A stretch of DNA of 50,622 bases from Xanthomonas cissicola. GTDB taxonomy: Bacteria; Pseudomonadota; Gammaproteobacteria; Xanthomonadales; Xanthomonadaceae. The translations under genes and the position numbers were made by a program. Shown here piece by piece: positions 1 through 9,093 of the stretch. Position 1 is the first letter of the stretch; each line of letters starts with the position of its first letter. The stretch spans positions 1 to 50,622 of the forward strand of contig NZ_VZPL01000032.1 in NCBI RefSeq assembly GCF_008801575.1. Reading direction: 5' to 3'. The notes under the pieces were generated by a model. It was not told the DNA's origin. It was given only the letters and a program-made list of their open reading frames with translations, and ran no database searches.

Positions 1-125
1 ACTGTTCCGTCGCTTGAAAGGCTACCGCCGGATTTTCTCGCGCTTCGAGAAGCTGGATGTCATGTTCCTTGGATTCCTCAGCTTCGTCCTAGTCGTTGAT
101 GGGCTTCGGATGTGTTAACAGGCCC
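1..125 (+). mobile_element. Right end of an IS5-family insertion sequence, cut by the window edge
   Basis: The first bases encode the end of an IS5-type transposase. Its stop codon TAA (116-118) lies inside a terminal sequence TGTTAACAGGCCC (113-125). That fits an element whose inverted repeat reads GGGCCTGTTAACA inward, with the stop overlapping the repeat as is common in small IS5 relatives. The left end and the target duplication are outside the window, so the exact boundary is an inference. Confidence 0.7.
2..118 (+). CDS. IS5-family transposase, C-terminal fragment
   Basis: Only the last 38 codons are present, because the gene enters from the left edge. The visible residues include the FRRLKGYRRIFSRFEKLD stretch followed by a hydrophobic tail. 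This pattern, with an arginine-rich segment, a conserved aromatic/Glu/Lys/Leu/Asp run and a terminal amphipathic helix, is typical of the end of IS5-type DDE transposases. The catalytic triad would lie upstream and cannot be checked. Whether the element is intact or active is unknown. Confidence 0.75.
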   Translation: MFRRLKGYRRIFSRFEKLDVMFLGFLSFVLVVDGLRMC

Positions 126-163
126 TAGGTAGCCTGGCCTACCCAGCCAGCGCGTAGACCGGC

Positions 164-1045
164 TCAATGCGCCCGCGCGCGCTGGCTGTTCAATTCCACC
201 AGGTGTTCATGCAGATTAGCCGCGTCCTGCGCGCCCGGGTTGAGCACCAGGTAGCGCGAGAGATCGTGGCGTGCGCCGTTGCGGTGGCCCAGATGCAGAT
301 AGGCCATGCCGCGGTCGCGCAGGGCCTCGGGTTGGTCGGGCACCAGCTTCAGGATGCGGTCGGCGCTGCGGGCGGCGCGGTCCCAGTGCTCGGCATCGGC
401 ATAGACGCCGTGCAGGTTGCGCAGGATGCGGATCAAGATCGCGCGGTGCGGGGCGGGGTCGAGAATCTGCGCCAGCGCGCGGTCGTCGGGAATTTCGCCG
501 CCCAGATGCGGGCGGGCACGCTCGCGCAGCTCATCCACGCCCAGCGGACGGCCGCCATTGAACGGGTCCATCACCAGCACGCCGTCATCTACCGGCAGAC
601 GCACCAGGAAATGGCCGGGAAACGACACCCCCGCCAACGGGATGCCCAGCCGGCGCGCCACTTCGATCTGCACCATCGCCAGCGAAATCGGATTGCCCAG
701 CCGGCGCTCGAACACCTGGTTGAGGTAGCTGTTGCGCGGGTCGTAATACTCGTCGTGATTGCCCGAATAGCCCAGCTCGTCGAACAGGTAGCGATTCACC
801 GCCGCCATCTTCAGCGGCCAAAGATCGATTGCGTCCACTTCCCGGCGCAGATGCTCGACGTGGCTCTGCACCAGCGTGTCGTACAGCTCGGCATCCAGCT
901 GCGGATACTCGTCGCGCGCGATCAGCAGCGCGGTGGACATCAACGGCACCGCATCGTCGTCCAGGCTGGCGAGCGCGGTCCAATGGGGAAGTGGGAGCAT
1001 GTCGACCATGCTGCCAAGAGTGTCGGCAAGCGGCGCAGGGTTCAA
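164..1045 (-). CDS. SirB1-family transglutaminase-like protein with C-terminal TPR
   Basis: About 293 residues. The first two thirds match the SirB1/transglutaminase-like fold, with a NPISLAMVQIEVARRLGIPL segment and a SFPGHFLVR segment typical of the family. The last ~90 residues form helix pairs resembling tetratricopeptide repeats. I chose a TTG start (1043-1045) because AGGAAG lies 8 bases upstream; the in-frame ATG at 1009 has no clear ribosome-binding site. The frame stays open further upstream but that part looks non-coding. In other bacteria SirB1 genes sit near prmC or kdsA; here it is the last gene of the minus-strand run behind rpiA. The molecular activity of the family is not established. 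Confidence 0.8.
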   Translation of the reverse strand: MNPAPLADTLGSMVDMLPLPHWTALASLDDDAVPLMSTALLIARDEYPQLDAELYDTLVQSHVEHLRREVDAIDLWPLKMAAVNRYLFDELGYSGNHDEYYDPRNSYLNQVFERRLGNPISLAMVQIEVARRLGIPLAGVSFPGHFLVRLPVDDGVLVMDPFNGGRPLGVDELRERARPHLGGEIPDDRALAQILDPAPHRAILIRILRNLHGVYADAEHWDRAARSADRILKLVPDQPEALRDRGMAYLHLGHRNGARHDLSRYLVLNPGAQDAANLHEHLVELNSQRARAH

Positions 1046-1214
1046 GTCCGGTACTTCCTGACAGGGACATGGGCCGCATGAATGCGTAACGCTGACAGGC
1101 GGCGCTGCGTCCGACGGCCGCAGGCGCCGTTCGGGAAGGTGACGCGCAGGTCTCAACCATCGGCAGGCCGCCATGCCCCTGACTGGCATGGCCCCAGAGC
1201 CTGCGCGCAGCCGC

Positions 1215-1667
1215 TTACTTGATGAGCGTCGAGATGTCCGGGCTGAAGCGCAGCGTGGCGCCATCCTTGAGGCCGAGCTTGGCGGCCTGGCCGGCATTTA
1301 GCTCCAGCACGTAGCGCGCGGGCTGCTTGCTGGGGTAGGGCGGACAGGCGTCGCCGGCCGAACACGGCGGCACATCGCGCTGCTGGGAAACCAGCCGGCG
1401 CTGTTCATCGAAATACAGGATATCCAGCGCGATGTTGGTGTTCTTCATCCAGTACGCCATCGGCTCCTGGCGGTCGTGGATGAACAGCATGCCGCGGTCT
1501 TGGTCCATGGCATCGCGAAACATCAGCCCCTTGGCGCGATCGGCATCGTTGCGCGCCAGTTCTACCTTGTAGCGCGTGCCTGCCAGTTCCACCCAGCTGT
1601 CGCCGCTGCTGGCGCAGCCGCCAAGCAGGACCAGAAGCGCAAGGATCATAAAACGAACACAACGCAT
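1215..1667 (-). CDS. DUF192 family lipoprotein
   Basis: 150 residues. A hydrophobic leader ends in the lipobox LGGC followed by Ala-Ser-Ser, so the product is probably a lipid-anchored periplasmic protein. The body has DUF192 hallmarks: a KGLMFR segment, a MLFIHDRQEPMAYWMKNT segment with W-M-K-N-T, and a final ALYxLEL-like stretch (here YVLELNAGQAAKLGL). The ATG at 1667 is chosen because it gives a compact signal peptide; the longer frame adds residues of no evident function. The family is small, mostly secreted, and of unknown biochemical role. It lies between rpiA and the SirB1 gene on the same strand. Confidence 0.85.
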   Translation of the reverse strand: MRCVRFMILALLVLLGGCASSGDSWVELAGTRYKVELARNDADRAKGLMFRDAMDQDRGMLFIHDRQEPMAYWMKNTNIALDILYFDEQRRLVSQQRDVPPCSAGDACPPYPSKQPARYVLELNAGQAAKLGLKDGATLRFSPDISTLIK

Positions 1668-1829
1668 GCGGCATACCAACTGGCAAGGATGCCGCACCAT
1701 CTGCCAAGCGGCCGCGTGCGTCAAGCTGCTGCGGTGCGTTGTGCGGTTGCTGCAAGCGCAATCTGTACGACCCGCCATCGCTTCGCAATGCGGGCCGTCA
1801 CTGCGCATGCGAAGGCCCGCACGCGATCC

Positions 1830-2477
1830 TCAGATCACCCGCAGTGGCTCGCCGCCCACGATCACCACGTCGGCCGGGCGCCGCGCGAACAAACCCACGC
1901 AGACCACGCCAGGAATCTGGTTCAAGCTGTGCTCCAGGCCCACCGGGTCGGTGATTTGCAGGTGATGCACGTCCAGCACCACGTTGCCGTTGTCGGTCAC
2001 CACGCCATCGCGCCACACCGGCTGGCCGCCGGTCAGCGCCAGGATCTGCCGGGCGACCAGGCTGCGCGCCATCGGAATCACTTCCACCGGCAGCGGGAAC
2101 TTGCCCAGCACCGGCACCTGCTTGCTCGGGTCGACGATGCAGATGAAGCGCTCGCTGGCTTCGGCGATGATCTTCTCGCGCGTCAGCGCTGCGCCGCCTC
2201 CCTTGATCAGGCAGCGGTTCGGGTCGCACTCGTCGGCACCGTCCACGTACAGCGACAGATTGCCGGTGTGATTGAGGTCCAGCACCTCGATGCCATGCTG
2301 GCGCAGGCGCGCGGTGCTCTGTTCGGAGCTGGACACGGCGCCCTTGATGCGATGGCCGATGCGGCCCAGCGCGTCGATGAAGTAAGCCACCGTCGAGCCG
2401 GTGCCCACTCCGACGATCATGCCGTCTTCCACGTAATCGATCGCTTTCTCGGCGGCCAGGCGTTTTGCTTCGGACAT
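1830..2477 (-). CDS. rpiA: Ribose-5-phosphate isomerase A
   Basis: 215 residues, normal for RpiA. It interconverts ribose 5-phosphate and ribulose 5-phosphate in the non-oxidative pentose phosphate pathway, in the cytosol. Visible family motifs are the N-terminal VGVGTGSTV phosphate loop, the VDGADE motif holding the catalytic region, and the [11 protein letters not shown] segment that follows it. The ATG at 2477 starts [12 protein letters not shown], as in other RpiA proteins; a longer frame would run into the intergenic repeat. A transketolase gene in the same pathway lies 42 kb away in this window. Confidence 0.97.
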   Translation of the reverse strand: MSEAKRLAAEKAIDYVEDGMIVGVGTGSTVAYFIDALGRIGHRIKGAVSSSEQSTARLRQHGIEVLDLNHTGNLSLYVDGADECDPNRCLIKGGGAALTREKIIAEASERFICIVDPSKQVPVLGKFPLPVEVIPMARSLVARQILALTGGQPVWRDGVVTDNGNVVLDVHHLQITDPVGLEHSLNQIPGVVCVGLFARRPADVVIVGGEPLRVI

Positions 2478-2488
2478 GGGTAAGAGCT

Positions 2489-2587
2489 CGGGATTCGTGA
2501 TTGGGGAGTCGAGATTCGTCAAGGCGGTGCAACGCGGGCGGGCAGTGGGTCAATCTCCAATGCCCAATCCCGAATCACGGCTATTCC
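2489..2587. repeat. GGGAAT-type inverted intergenic repeat, copy A
   Basis: Two arms built of short GGGATT/GGGAGT units (2489-2520) and their inverted counterparts AATCTCC/AATCCCG (2551-2587) flank a spacer. The second arm overlaps the final codons of the EVE-domain gene. The same architecture recurs near 16.0, 22.3, 26.3 and 44.2 kb. The arms could pair in RNA or single-stranded DNA. Confidence 0.6.
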
Positions 2588-3051
2588 ATCGCCAGCAACA
2601 CTTTCCACTGCGCGGCGGTGACCGGCAGGATCGACAGGCGGTTGCCGCGCGCGATCAGCGGGAAGCCTTCGCCCAGCGCATCGGCCTGTTGCTTGATTTC
2701 GTCCAGCGAAATCGTGCGTGTGAGTTTGCGCTCGAACGCCACGTCCACCAGCATCCAGCGCGGGTCTTCGCGCGTGGACTTGGGATCGTGGTAGTCGGAG
2801 GACGGGTCGAACTGGGTGTCGTCCGGATACGCCGCGCTCGCCACCTTGGCGATGCCGACGATGCCGGGCACCTTGCAGTTGGAATGATAGAAAAACACGC
2901 CATCGCCCACGTGCATGCCATCGCGCATGAAGTTGCGCGCCTGGTAATTACGCACGCCGTTCCACGGCTCGGTGCCGACACGTTCCAGATCATCGATGGA
3001 GAACGTGTCCGGTTCGGACTTCATCAACCAGTAGCGCTTGCGGGCAGTCAT
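2581..3051 (-). CDS. EVE domain-containing protein
   Basis: 156 residues, made almost entirely of one EVE domain (a PUA-like fold). It opens with RYWLMKSEPDTFSIDDL, the family signature, followed by WNGVRNYQARNFMRDGM and the central GDGVFFYHSNC strand. EVE domains are thought to bind modified bases in RNA or DNA; the specific ligand here is unknown. The ATG overlaps the fau stop by four bases, which suggests translational coupling. In proteobacteria this gene is commonly seen beside zapA and fau, and the same holds here. Confidence 0.9.
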   Translation of the reverse strand: MTARKRYWLMKSEPDTFSIDDLERVGTEPWNGVRNYQARNFMRDGMHVGDGVFFYHSNCKVPGIVGIAKVASAAYPDDTQFDPSSDYHDPKSTREDPRWMLVDVAFERKLTRTISLDEIKQQADALGEGFPLIARGNRLSILPVTAAQWKVLLAME

Positions 3052-3638
3052 TCGGAAACGGTGTCGTCTTTCAGGAAGGTGGCGTGTTCGGTACAAATGG
3101 CGTCGACCGCCACATCCCATGCTTCGGAGGGCAGGGCGGGCACCTGCTGCGCAGCGAAGCCAACACCGACCAGCCAGGGAGGCGGCGCCTGGCGATGCCG
3201 GAACGCGAAGCTGCGATCATACCAGCCGCCTCCCATCCCCAGCCGACGGCACGCCGCATCGAAACCGGTCAGCGGCGTGACCACCAGTGCCATCTCTTCC
3301 GGTGCCAGTGTGTCGGCGCGTGCCACGTCCGGCTCCGGAATGCCGTAGCGATTGCTCACCAGCGGCTGGCCCGGCCGCCACGGCGCAAAGCGCAGCACGC
3401 GCCCATGCAGTACCGGCAGGCAGTAGCGCACTCCCGCCGGCAGGGCCAGCTGCCAGCGATGCAACCCAATTTCCCCATCCATCGCCCAGTAGCCGGCCAC
3501 GGCGCCGCCATGCGGTGCGAACGGCAGCGCCAGCAAACGCTCCGCCAACGCATCGGCTGCGGCCAAGCGCTGCGCCGCCGGCAGGCTGCGGCGGTGTGCG
3601 CGCAACTGCTGGCGCAACGTATCTCGGTCCTCGGTCAT
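3048..3638 (-). CDS. fau: 5-formyltetrahydrofolate cyclo-ligase
   Basis: 196 residues. The enzyme converts 5-formyl-THF to 5,10-methenyl-THF using ATP, recovering folate for one-carbon metabolism. The diagnostic motif GMGGGWYDR is present near residue 145, with an ATP-binding basic N-terminal helix (RDTLRQQLRAHRRSL). I use the ATG at 3638, which gives MTEDRDTLRQQ; an upstream ATG at 3668 would add ten residues not typical of the family. The gene follows zapA and the 6S RNA, as ygfA follows ssrS in Escherichia coli, and overlaps the next gene by four bases. Confidence 0.93.
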   Translation of the reverse strand: MTEDRDTLRQQLRAHRRSLPAAQRLAAADALAERLLALPFAPHGGAVAGYWAMDGEIGLHRWQLALPAGVRYCLPVLHGRVLRFAPWRPGQPLVSNRYGIPEPDVARADTLAPEEMALVVTPLTGFDAACRRLGMGGGWYDRSFAFRHRQAPPPWLVGVGFAAQQVPALPSEAWDVAVDAICTEHATFLKDDTVSE

Positions 3639-3917
3639 CGGTGTCTCGCAGCGCAATCGGTGTCGCATTGTCGAATGCGCGCACGCGCCTGCCTAGCGTG
3701 GCGTGCGATGCGGGCCGCAGCTGCGCCTGCGCTGCGGGGTGCCGATAGAGCCGTACGGTGCGCGCACTGCCGGACATGTCCCCTGCATCTGCATCTGCAC
3801 ATGCAGGGGCGATGCAGCACGCGGCAACGCCACCGACACAGCACCAGCGCCGCGACCGCGACCGCAACACACCGGCAGTGCAGCTTCAGCCAGCGCACGT
3901 CAGACCGTCAGACGCGC

Positions 3918-3948
3918 AAAAAGAAACGACGCCCGAAGGCGTCGTTTC
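3918..3948 (-). terminator. Rho-independent terminator behind 6S RNA
   Basis: An 11-bp perfect stem (3923-3933 paired with 3938-3948) closes a four-base loop, TTCG on the minus strand. On the minus strand it is followed by five T residues (3918-3922). It begins seven bases after the predicted 6S 3' end. This implies that much of the 6S transcription stops before fau. Confidence 0.88.
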
Positions 3949-3954
3949 AGATTT

Positions 3955-4139
3955 GCATTCTCCGCCGTGACGATGCGGGCGAAACGACCTTGAACCCGGG
4001 GTTCAAGTGGGGACGTTGTGAGGCCATCGGGCTTCCCGCTACAAGGCGGACTTGCACACCCGGCTTCGTCGCGCCCCCGTGGTCGTAATTAAGGGACAAG
4101 GCGAATGTTTTGCACGCTGTCGTTTACAGCAGAGAACGC
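3955..4139 (-). ncRNA. ssrS: 6S RNA (RNA polymerase regulator)
   Basis: 6S RNA mimics an open promoter and sequesters sigma-70 RNA polymerase holoenzyme. Evidence is positional and structural. The site lies between zapA and fau, the classical 6S locus of gamma-proteobacteria. The minus strand carries the conserved CTTGAACCCCGGGTTCAAGG segment (about 3990-4010), close to the E. coli 6S 3' half. The 5' GCGTTCTCTGC (4139-4129) can pair over 11 bp with the 3' end near 3955-3965, forming the closing stem. The length of 185 is almost that of E. coli. A TATAAT box lies just upstream and a terminator just downstream. The ends are inferred from pairing and could be off by a few bases. Confidence 0.92.
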
Positions 4140-4145
4140 AGGGGA

Positions 4146-4151
4146 ATTATA
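4146..4151 (-). promoter_or_regulatory. -10 box of the 6S RNA promoter
   Basis: A perfect TATAAT on the minus strand ends seven bases before the predicted first base of 6S RNA (4139). The -35 region, about 4169-4174, does not match the consensus well. The spacing supports the chosen RNA 5' end. Confidence 0.75.
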
Positions 4152-4233
4152 GACCTCTGTGCCGCGATGGCTAGCCCACTCGTCGGTCAGCGGGCTTGAG
4201 GATTCATATTTGCGATGGCAGTGCGAATTCCAC

Positions 4234-4533
4234 TCAGCGCGGTGTGTCGGCAACGCTGTCGAGACGGCGATTCAAGGTGTCCAGCGTATTGGCCAGCTCG
4301 CGATCGTAGAGCGCCTGCTGTTCGCGCAATTGCTGCAACTCATGCGCCAGATTGAGCGCAGCCAGCACCGCGACACGATCCACTGCCGCCATGCGATTGC
4401 TGCCGCGGATCTCACGCATGCGTAGATCCAACAGCCGCGCGGCAGCGGTGAGACTTTCGCGCTCGTCTGCCGTCACGCCCACCGTGTATTCACGATCCAG
4501 AATACGCACGCTAACCGGTTCGTTGTTGCTCAC
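4234..4533 (-). CDS. zapA: Cell division protein ZapA
   Basis: 99 residues. ZapA binds FtsZ and cross-links its protofilaments at the Z ring. The N-terminal half shows the family's beta-rich start (PVSVRILDREYTVGV) and the RLLDLRMREIR helix. The C-terminal half is the dimerising coiled coil (LAALNLAHELQQLREQQ). The gene begins four bases inside the preceding zapB-like gene, so the two are probably translated together. The 6S RNA gene lies directly downstream. Confidence 0.93.
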   Translation of the reverse strand: MSNNEPVSVRILDREYTVGVTADERESLTAAARLLDLRMREIRGSNRMAAVDRVAVLAALNLAHELQQLREQQALYDRELANTLDTLNRRLDSVADTPR

Positions 4534-4751
4534 GTGTGCTGCTCCAATGACTTCAGGCGGGCGATCATCGCTTCCACCCGCGAGCGCGCCTGCTCGTTCT
4601 TGGTCAACAGTTGCGAGCGCTCGCCGATGAGTTGCTCCTGTTGATGACGCAAGCTGCGATTCTCGTCGGTGAGCCGTTGGGTACGCTCCACCAACGCCTC
4701 CACGCGGGCGGCGAGTGCGCGGATCTGAGCGAGGGCGGCAACGTTGTCCAT
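4530..4751 (-). CDS. Small coiled-coil protein, ZapB-like (TIGR02449 type)
   Basis: 73 residues from the ATG at 4751. The whole protein is a predicted coiled coil, with heptad-like leucines and the central segment RTQRLTDENRSLRHQQEQL, then GERSQLLTKNEQARSRVEAMIARLK. This matches the small TIGR02449 proteins encoded beside zapA, which resemble ZapB in size and build. A role with ZapA at the Z ring is inferred from the four-base overlap and not shown by sequence. The frame extends upstream to 5126 without family-like sequence, so I exclude that part. Confidence 0.8.
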   Translation of the reverse strand: MDNVAALAQIRALAARVEALVERTQRLTDENRSLRHQQEQLIGERSQLLTKNEQARSRVEAMIARLKSLEQHT

Positions 4752-4986
4752 GCGCTCACGATAGGGGCGCGTGCGCGGGGTGGTCAAGCGCCCACGCCTG
4801 CCCCGATTCCCAGCGTCAGCACAAGCCCTGCAAGGCCTGGCGCAGGATCCAGGCAAGCCGGCATCGCAGGCGTGGATGCGCACTGACATGCGCAGATCGC
4901 GGCCCACGCAGGCCGCCTTGGTACACTGGGAAGTCACATCGTCGGCCGTGCGCCGGCACCTTTCGCTCTTCAGCCTGGATGACCCA

Positions 4987-5529
4987 ATGGATCTGCCCGA
5001 CGTAACCGCTGTGCAACACGAAAGCCGCCAGCTCGCGCTGGCGTCCTCTGCAGCGGAGTTGCATGGCGGGCTGTGCGGGTGGCTCTCCGGCGGCGGCGCC
5101 GACAGTGCCGACTGGCTGGCGCGCATTCTGGCCGACAGCGGTCAGGTGGCACCCAAGCAGGGTGGGGCGCTGGATCAGCTGCGGCAGGCCACCGTGGCGC
5201 AACTGGAAGACCGCGATTTCGCCTTCGAGTTGCTGCTGGTCGAAGACGGCGCCCCGTTGCCGGCGCGCACCGATGCGTTGTTCGACTGGTGCCGCGCCTT
5301 TCTGGGCGGCTTCGGCCTGGCTGCGCAGCAGCGTCCGGCGCTGAGCGAAGAAGGCGAGGAAGCGCTGCAGGATCTGGCGCGTCTGGCGCAGGCCTCCAGC
5401 GACGACTTCGATACGGCCGACGAGGACGACACCGCATTGGCCGAGATCGAAGAATTCGTGCGCGTGGCGGTGCTGTTGCTGCATGGCGACTGCGTGATGG
5501 GGCCGCGCTTTCGCCAGCGTCTGAACTGA
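4987..5529 (+). CDS. UPF0149 (YgfB) family protein
   Basis: 180 residues. It contains the YgfB hallmarks [13 protein letters not shown] near the start and [14 protein letters not shown] near the end. A mostly helical acidic middle section carries [18 protein letters not shown]. The start ATG 4987 gives [10 protein letters not shown]; the longer open frame upstream overlaps the divergent zapB-like gene and is rejected. The gene precedes pepP by eight bases, as ygfB precedes pepP in E. coli. In Pseudomonas aeruginosa a YgfB protein has been linked to regulation of ampDh3; no such function can be inferred here. Confidence 0.9.
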   Translation: MDLPDVTAVQHESRQLALASSAAELHGGLCGWLSGGGADSADWLARILADSGQVAPKQGGALDQLRQATVAQLEDRDFAFELLLVEDGAPLPARTDALFDWCRAFLGGFGLAAQQRPALSEEGEEALQDLARLAQASSDDFDTADEDDTALAEIEEFVRVAVLLLHGDCVMGPRFRQRLN

Positions 5530-5537
5530 CTGCCGGC

Positions 5538-6866
5538 ATGAAGAAGCTCACCGGGATTGGCGCGGCCGAGTACGCGCGCCGGCGCAAGCAGCTGATGCAA
5601 ATGGCGGGCGAGCAGGCGATTCTGATCCTGCCGGCCGCGCCTGAGCGCGTGCGTAGCCACGACACGCATTACCCGTATCGACAAGATTCGGATTTCTGGT
5701 ATCTGAGCGGGTTTCCGGAGCCCGAAGCGGTGCTGGTGCTGGTGCCCGGCCGCAAGCATGGCGAAGCGATTCTGTTCTGCCGCGAACGCGATGCCGGGCG
5801 CGAAGCCTGGGATGGCCCGCGCGAAGGTCAGGAAGGTGCGGTGGAACGCTACGGCATGGACGATGCGTACCCCATCGACGATGTCGACGAGATCCTGCCC
5901 GGCCTGCTGGAAGGGCGTAGCCGCGTGTACTACCACTTCGGGCGCGATGTCGATTTCGATCTGAAATTGATCGGCTGGCTCAAACGCGTGCGCGAGCAGG
6001 TGCGCCACGGGGCGCAGCCGCCGCACGAATTCCTCGAGCTCGGGCATCTATTGCACGAGCAGCGCCTGTTCAAATCACGCGACGAAATCGCGCTGATGCA
6101 GCAGGCTGCCGACATCAGCGTGCGCGCGCACCGTGCAGCGATGCGGCTGGCGCGGCCGGGTGTGCATGAATACGAACTGCAGGCCGAGGTCGAGCGCGAA
6201 TTCCGCGCTGCCGATGCATGGCCGGCATACGGCAGCATCGTCGGCACCGGCAGCAACGCCTGCGTGCTGCACTACCGCGCCAACAATGCGCGCAGCCGCG
6301 ATGGCGAGCTGGTGCTGATCGATGCCGGTGCCGAATATCGCGGCTATGCGGCCGATATCACCCGCACCTTTCCGGTCAACGGCCGCTTCACGCCAGCGCA
6401 GCGTGCACTGCACGATCTGGTCGGTGCTGCGCAGGCGGCTGCGCTTGCACAGGCGCGCCCCGGCGCGGCGTACGAAGCCGGGCATCTGGCGGCGGTGGAA
6501 ACCCTGACCGAAGGCCTGCTGCGCCTGGGGCTGCTCAAGGGCAAGCTCGAGCGCAACATCGACGATGGACACTACAGGCGCTTTTATCGGCACAAGACCG
6601 GCCACTGGCTGGGCCTGGATGTGCACGATGTGGGCGACTACCGGCTGGCCGGCGATTCGCGGCTGCTCGAGCCCGGCATGGTGTTCACCATCGAGCCGGG
6701 GCTTTACGTATCGGCCGACGACACTTCGGTAGAGGCCAAGTGGCGCGGCATCGGCATTCGCACCGAAGACAATGTGCTGATCACTGCCGATGGCCATCGC
6801 GTACTGACCGATGCGCTGGCGCGCAGTGCCGACGAGATCGAAGCGGAGATGGCCGGCGGCGCGTGA
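5538..6866 (+). CDS. pepP: Xaa-Pro aminopeptidase (aminopeptidase P)
   Basis: 442 residues, close to E. coli PepP. The enzyme removes N-terminal residues that precede proline. It has the two-domain creatinase/pita-bread build: an N-terminal domain with YPYRQDSDFWYLSGFPEP and a C-terminal dinuclear manganese site. Ligands can be read as D262 and D273 (LIDAGAEYRGYAADITRTF), H356 (KTGHWLGLDVHD), E386 (FTIEPGLYV) and E410 (GIRTEDN). The ATG 5538 fits the family N-terminus MKKLTGIGAAEYARRR. In E. coli pepP is followed by ubiH; here the next gene points the other way. Confidence 0.96.
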   Translation: MKKLTGIGAAEYARRRKQLMQMAGEQAILILPAAPERVRSHDTHYPYRQDSDFWYLSGFPEPEAVLVLVPGRKHGEAILFCRERDAGREAWDGPREGQEGAVERYGMDDAYPIDDVDEILPGLLEGRSRVYYHFGRDVDFDLKLIGWLKRVREQVRHGAQPPHEFLELGHLLHEQRLFKSRDEIALMQQAADISVRAHRAAMRLARPGVHEYELQAEVEREFRAADAWPAYGSIVGTGSNACVLHYRANNARSRDGELVLIDAGAEYRGYAADITRTFPVNGRFTPAQRALHDLVGAAQAAALAQARPGAAYEAGHLAAVETLTEGLLRLGLLKGKLERNIDDGHYRRFYRHKTGHWLGLDVHDVGDYRLAGDSRLLEPGMVFTIEPGLYVSADDTSVEAKWRGIGIRTEDNVLITADGHRVLTDALARSADEIEAEMAGGA

Positions 6867-7026
6867 GCGCCGGCGCGGGTAGGTGGCAAGGACCGACACG
6901 ACGTGGCGGGCGTCATGACGTAAGCCGCAGGCGCAGCGCAATTGCGGCAGTCGTGCCGTGGTGCACGCCGATTCCCGGCATCGGCTGCACGTGCCTGGCG
7001 GCTGCGCAGGCCTATGTTGGCTGCAG

Positions 7027-7425
7027 TTATTGGCCCAGCTGCGGCGCCTGCGTGCGTTCGGGCTGTCGCACTGGCTCGCTCGGCCCGCCGAGTTGACGCG
7101 CGCGCTCGAACGATTGCTCTTCCGGCGTGGCCAGCGCCTGTTCGGTTTTCATGTGCGCGCGCAGATGCGCCGGGTTGGCCGGATCGCCCTGCACCACGAA
7201 CACGTTCTCGCCGCCGTGCACGCCGCGATTGTTCGCTTCGCTCATCAGTACATGATCCACGCGCGACAGCCCACCTTCCTTGGCCAGTGGCAACAAGGCG
7301 GCGGTGAGGCGTGCGCTGGTCTGGTCGGGGGCGCGGCCGTGCGCCGCATCGATCGCATGCACGCCGCGTTGGATCTGTTGATACATCGGGTGGTCCGGGT
7401 GCGAGCTCTGGCGGGGGTCGTTCAT
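7027..7425 (-). CDS. Orphan XVIPCD-domain protein (type IV secretion effector tail or remnant)
   Basis: 132 residues. It has the core pattern of XVIPCD, the C-terminal domain that targets Xanthomonas effectors to the X-T4SS coupling protein VirD4. Visible are HPDHPMYQQIQRGVHAID at the start, LSRVDHVLMSE, ENVFVVQGDPANPAHLRAHM, TPEEQSF, and a final tail rich in Gln and Pro. Full effectors carry a toxic domain in front of it. Here the protein starts with the domain, and only 136 bases separate it from pepQ, so no toxin domain fits. It may be a truncated effector, an adaptor or a decoy. The family identity is from memory of the motif. Confidence 0.72.
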   Translation of the reverse strand: MNDPRQSSHPDHPMYQQIQRGVHAIDAAHGRAPDQTSARLTAALLPLAKEGGLSRVDHVLMSEANNRGVHGGENVFVVQGDPANPAHLRAHMKTEQALATPEEQSFERARQLGGPSEPVRQPERTQAPQLGQ

Positions 7426-7561
7426 GGCGGTGTTCCGTGTGGTGGTGTCCGAACGTTGCGGGGCGTGATCGGGTGGTGGATGGCGCGGCTGATAGCCCCT
7501 TCAGGCGTTGGCCATGCCGGCCCGGGACTCCAACCGTGGCGTGGTCAGGCGCGCCTGATGC

Positions 7562-8887
<1,326 letters not shown>

Positions 8888-9093
8888 GCGGGGCTCGATC
8901 GGCAATGCAAAGGCGATGCGCAGTTTGCCGCAATCCCTGCAATGGCGCTGTGTCCTTGCATGGCCGACAACCAAGGTGCAATCGTCAATGGGCGGCGGCT
9001 GGCCCGAAGGAACAACAGTGGGCGCATCGTGCCTGCTGCGCCACGTATCGGCAGCGCCCGCTTGGCCATTGCGCAGCCGTGTGCCGGCCGCGC

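Noticed and set aside
167..1081. Long open frame on the plus strand opposite the SirB1 gene
   Set aside because: Its His/Gln/Arg/Val-rich composition is that of an antisense shadow of a GC-rich gene; no family features.
3780..3870. Short simple repeats (TGCATC and GCGACC units) between fau and 6S RNA
   Set aside because: Very short and imperfect; not distinguishable from chance in GC-rich DNA.
5073..5537. N-terminal extension of the pepP frame
   Set aside because: It overlaps the UPF0149 gene in another frame and is Arg/Gly-rich; the family start is at 5538.
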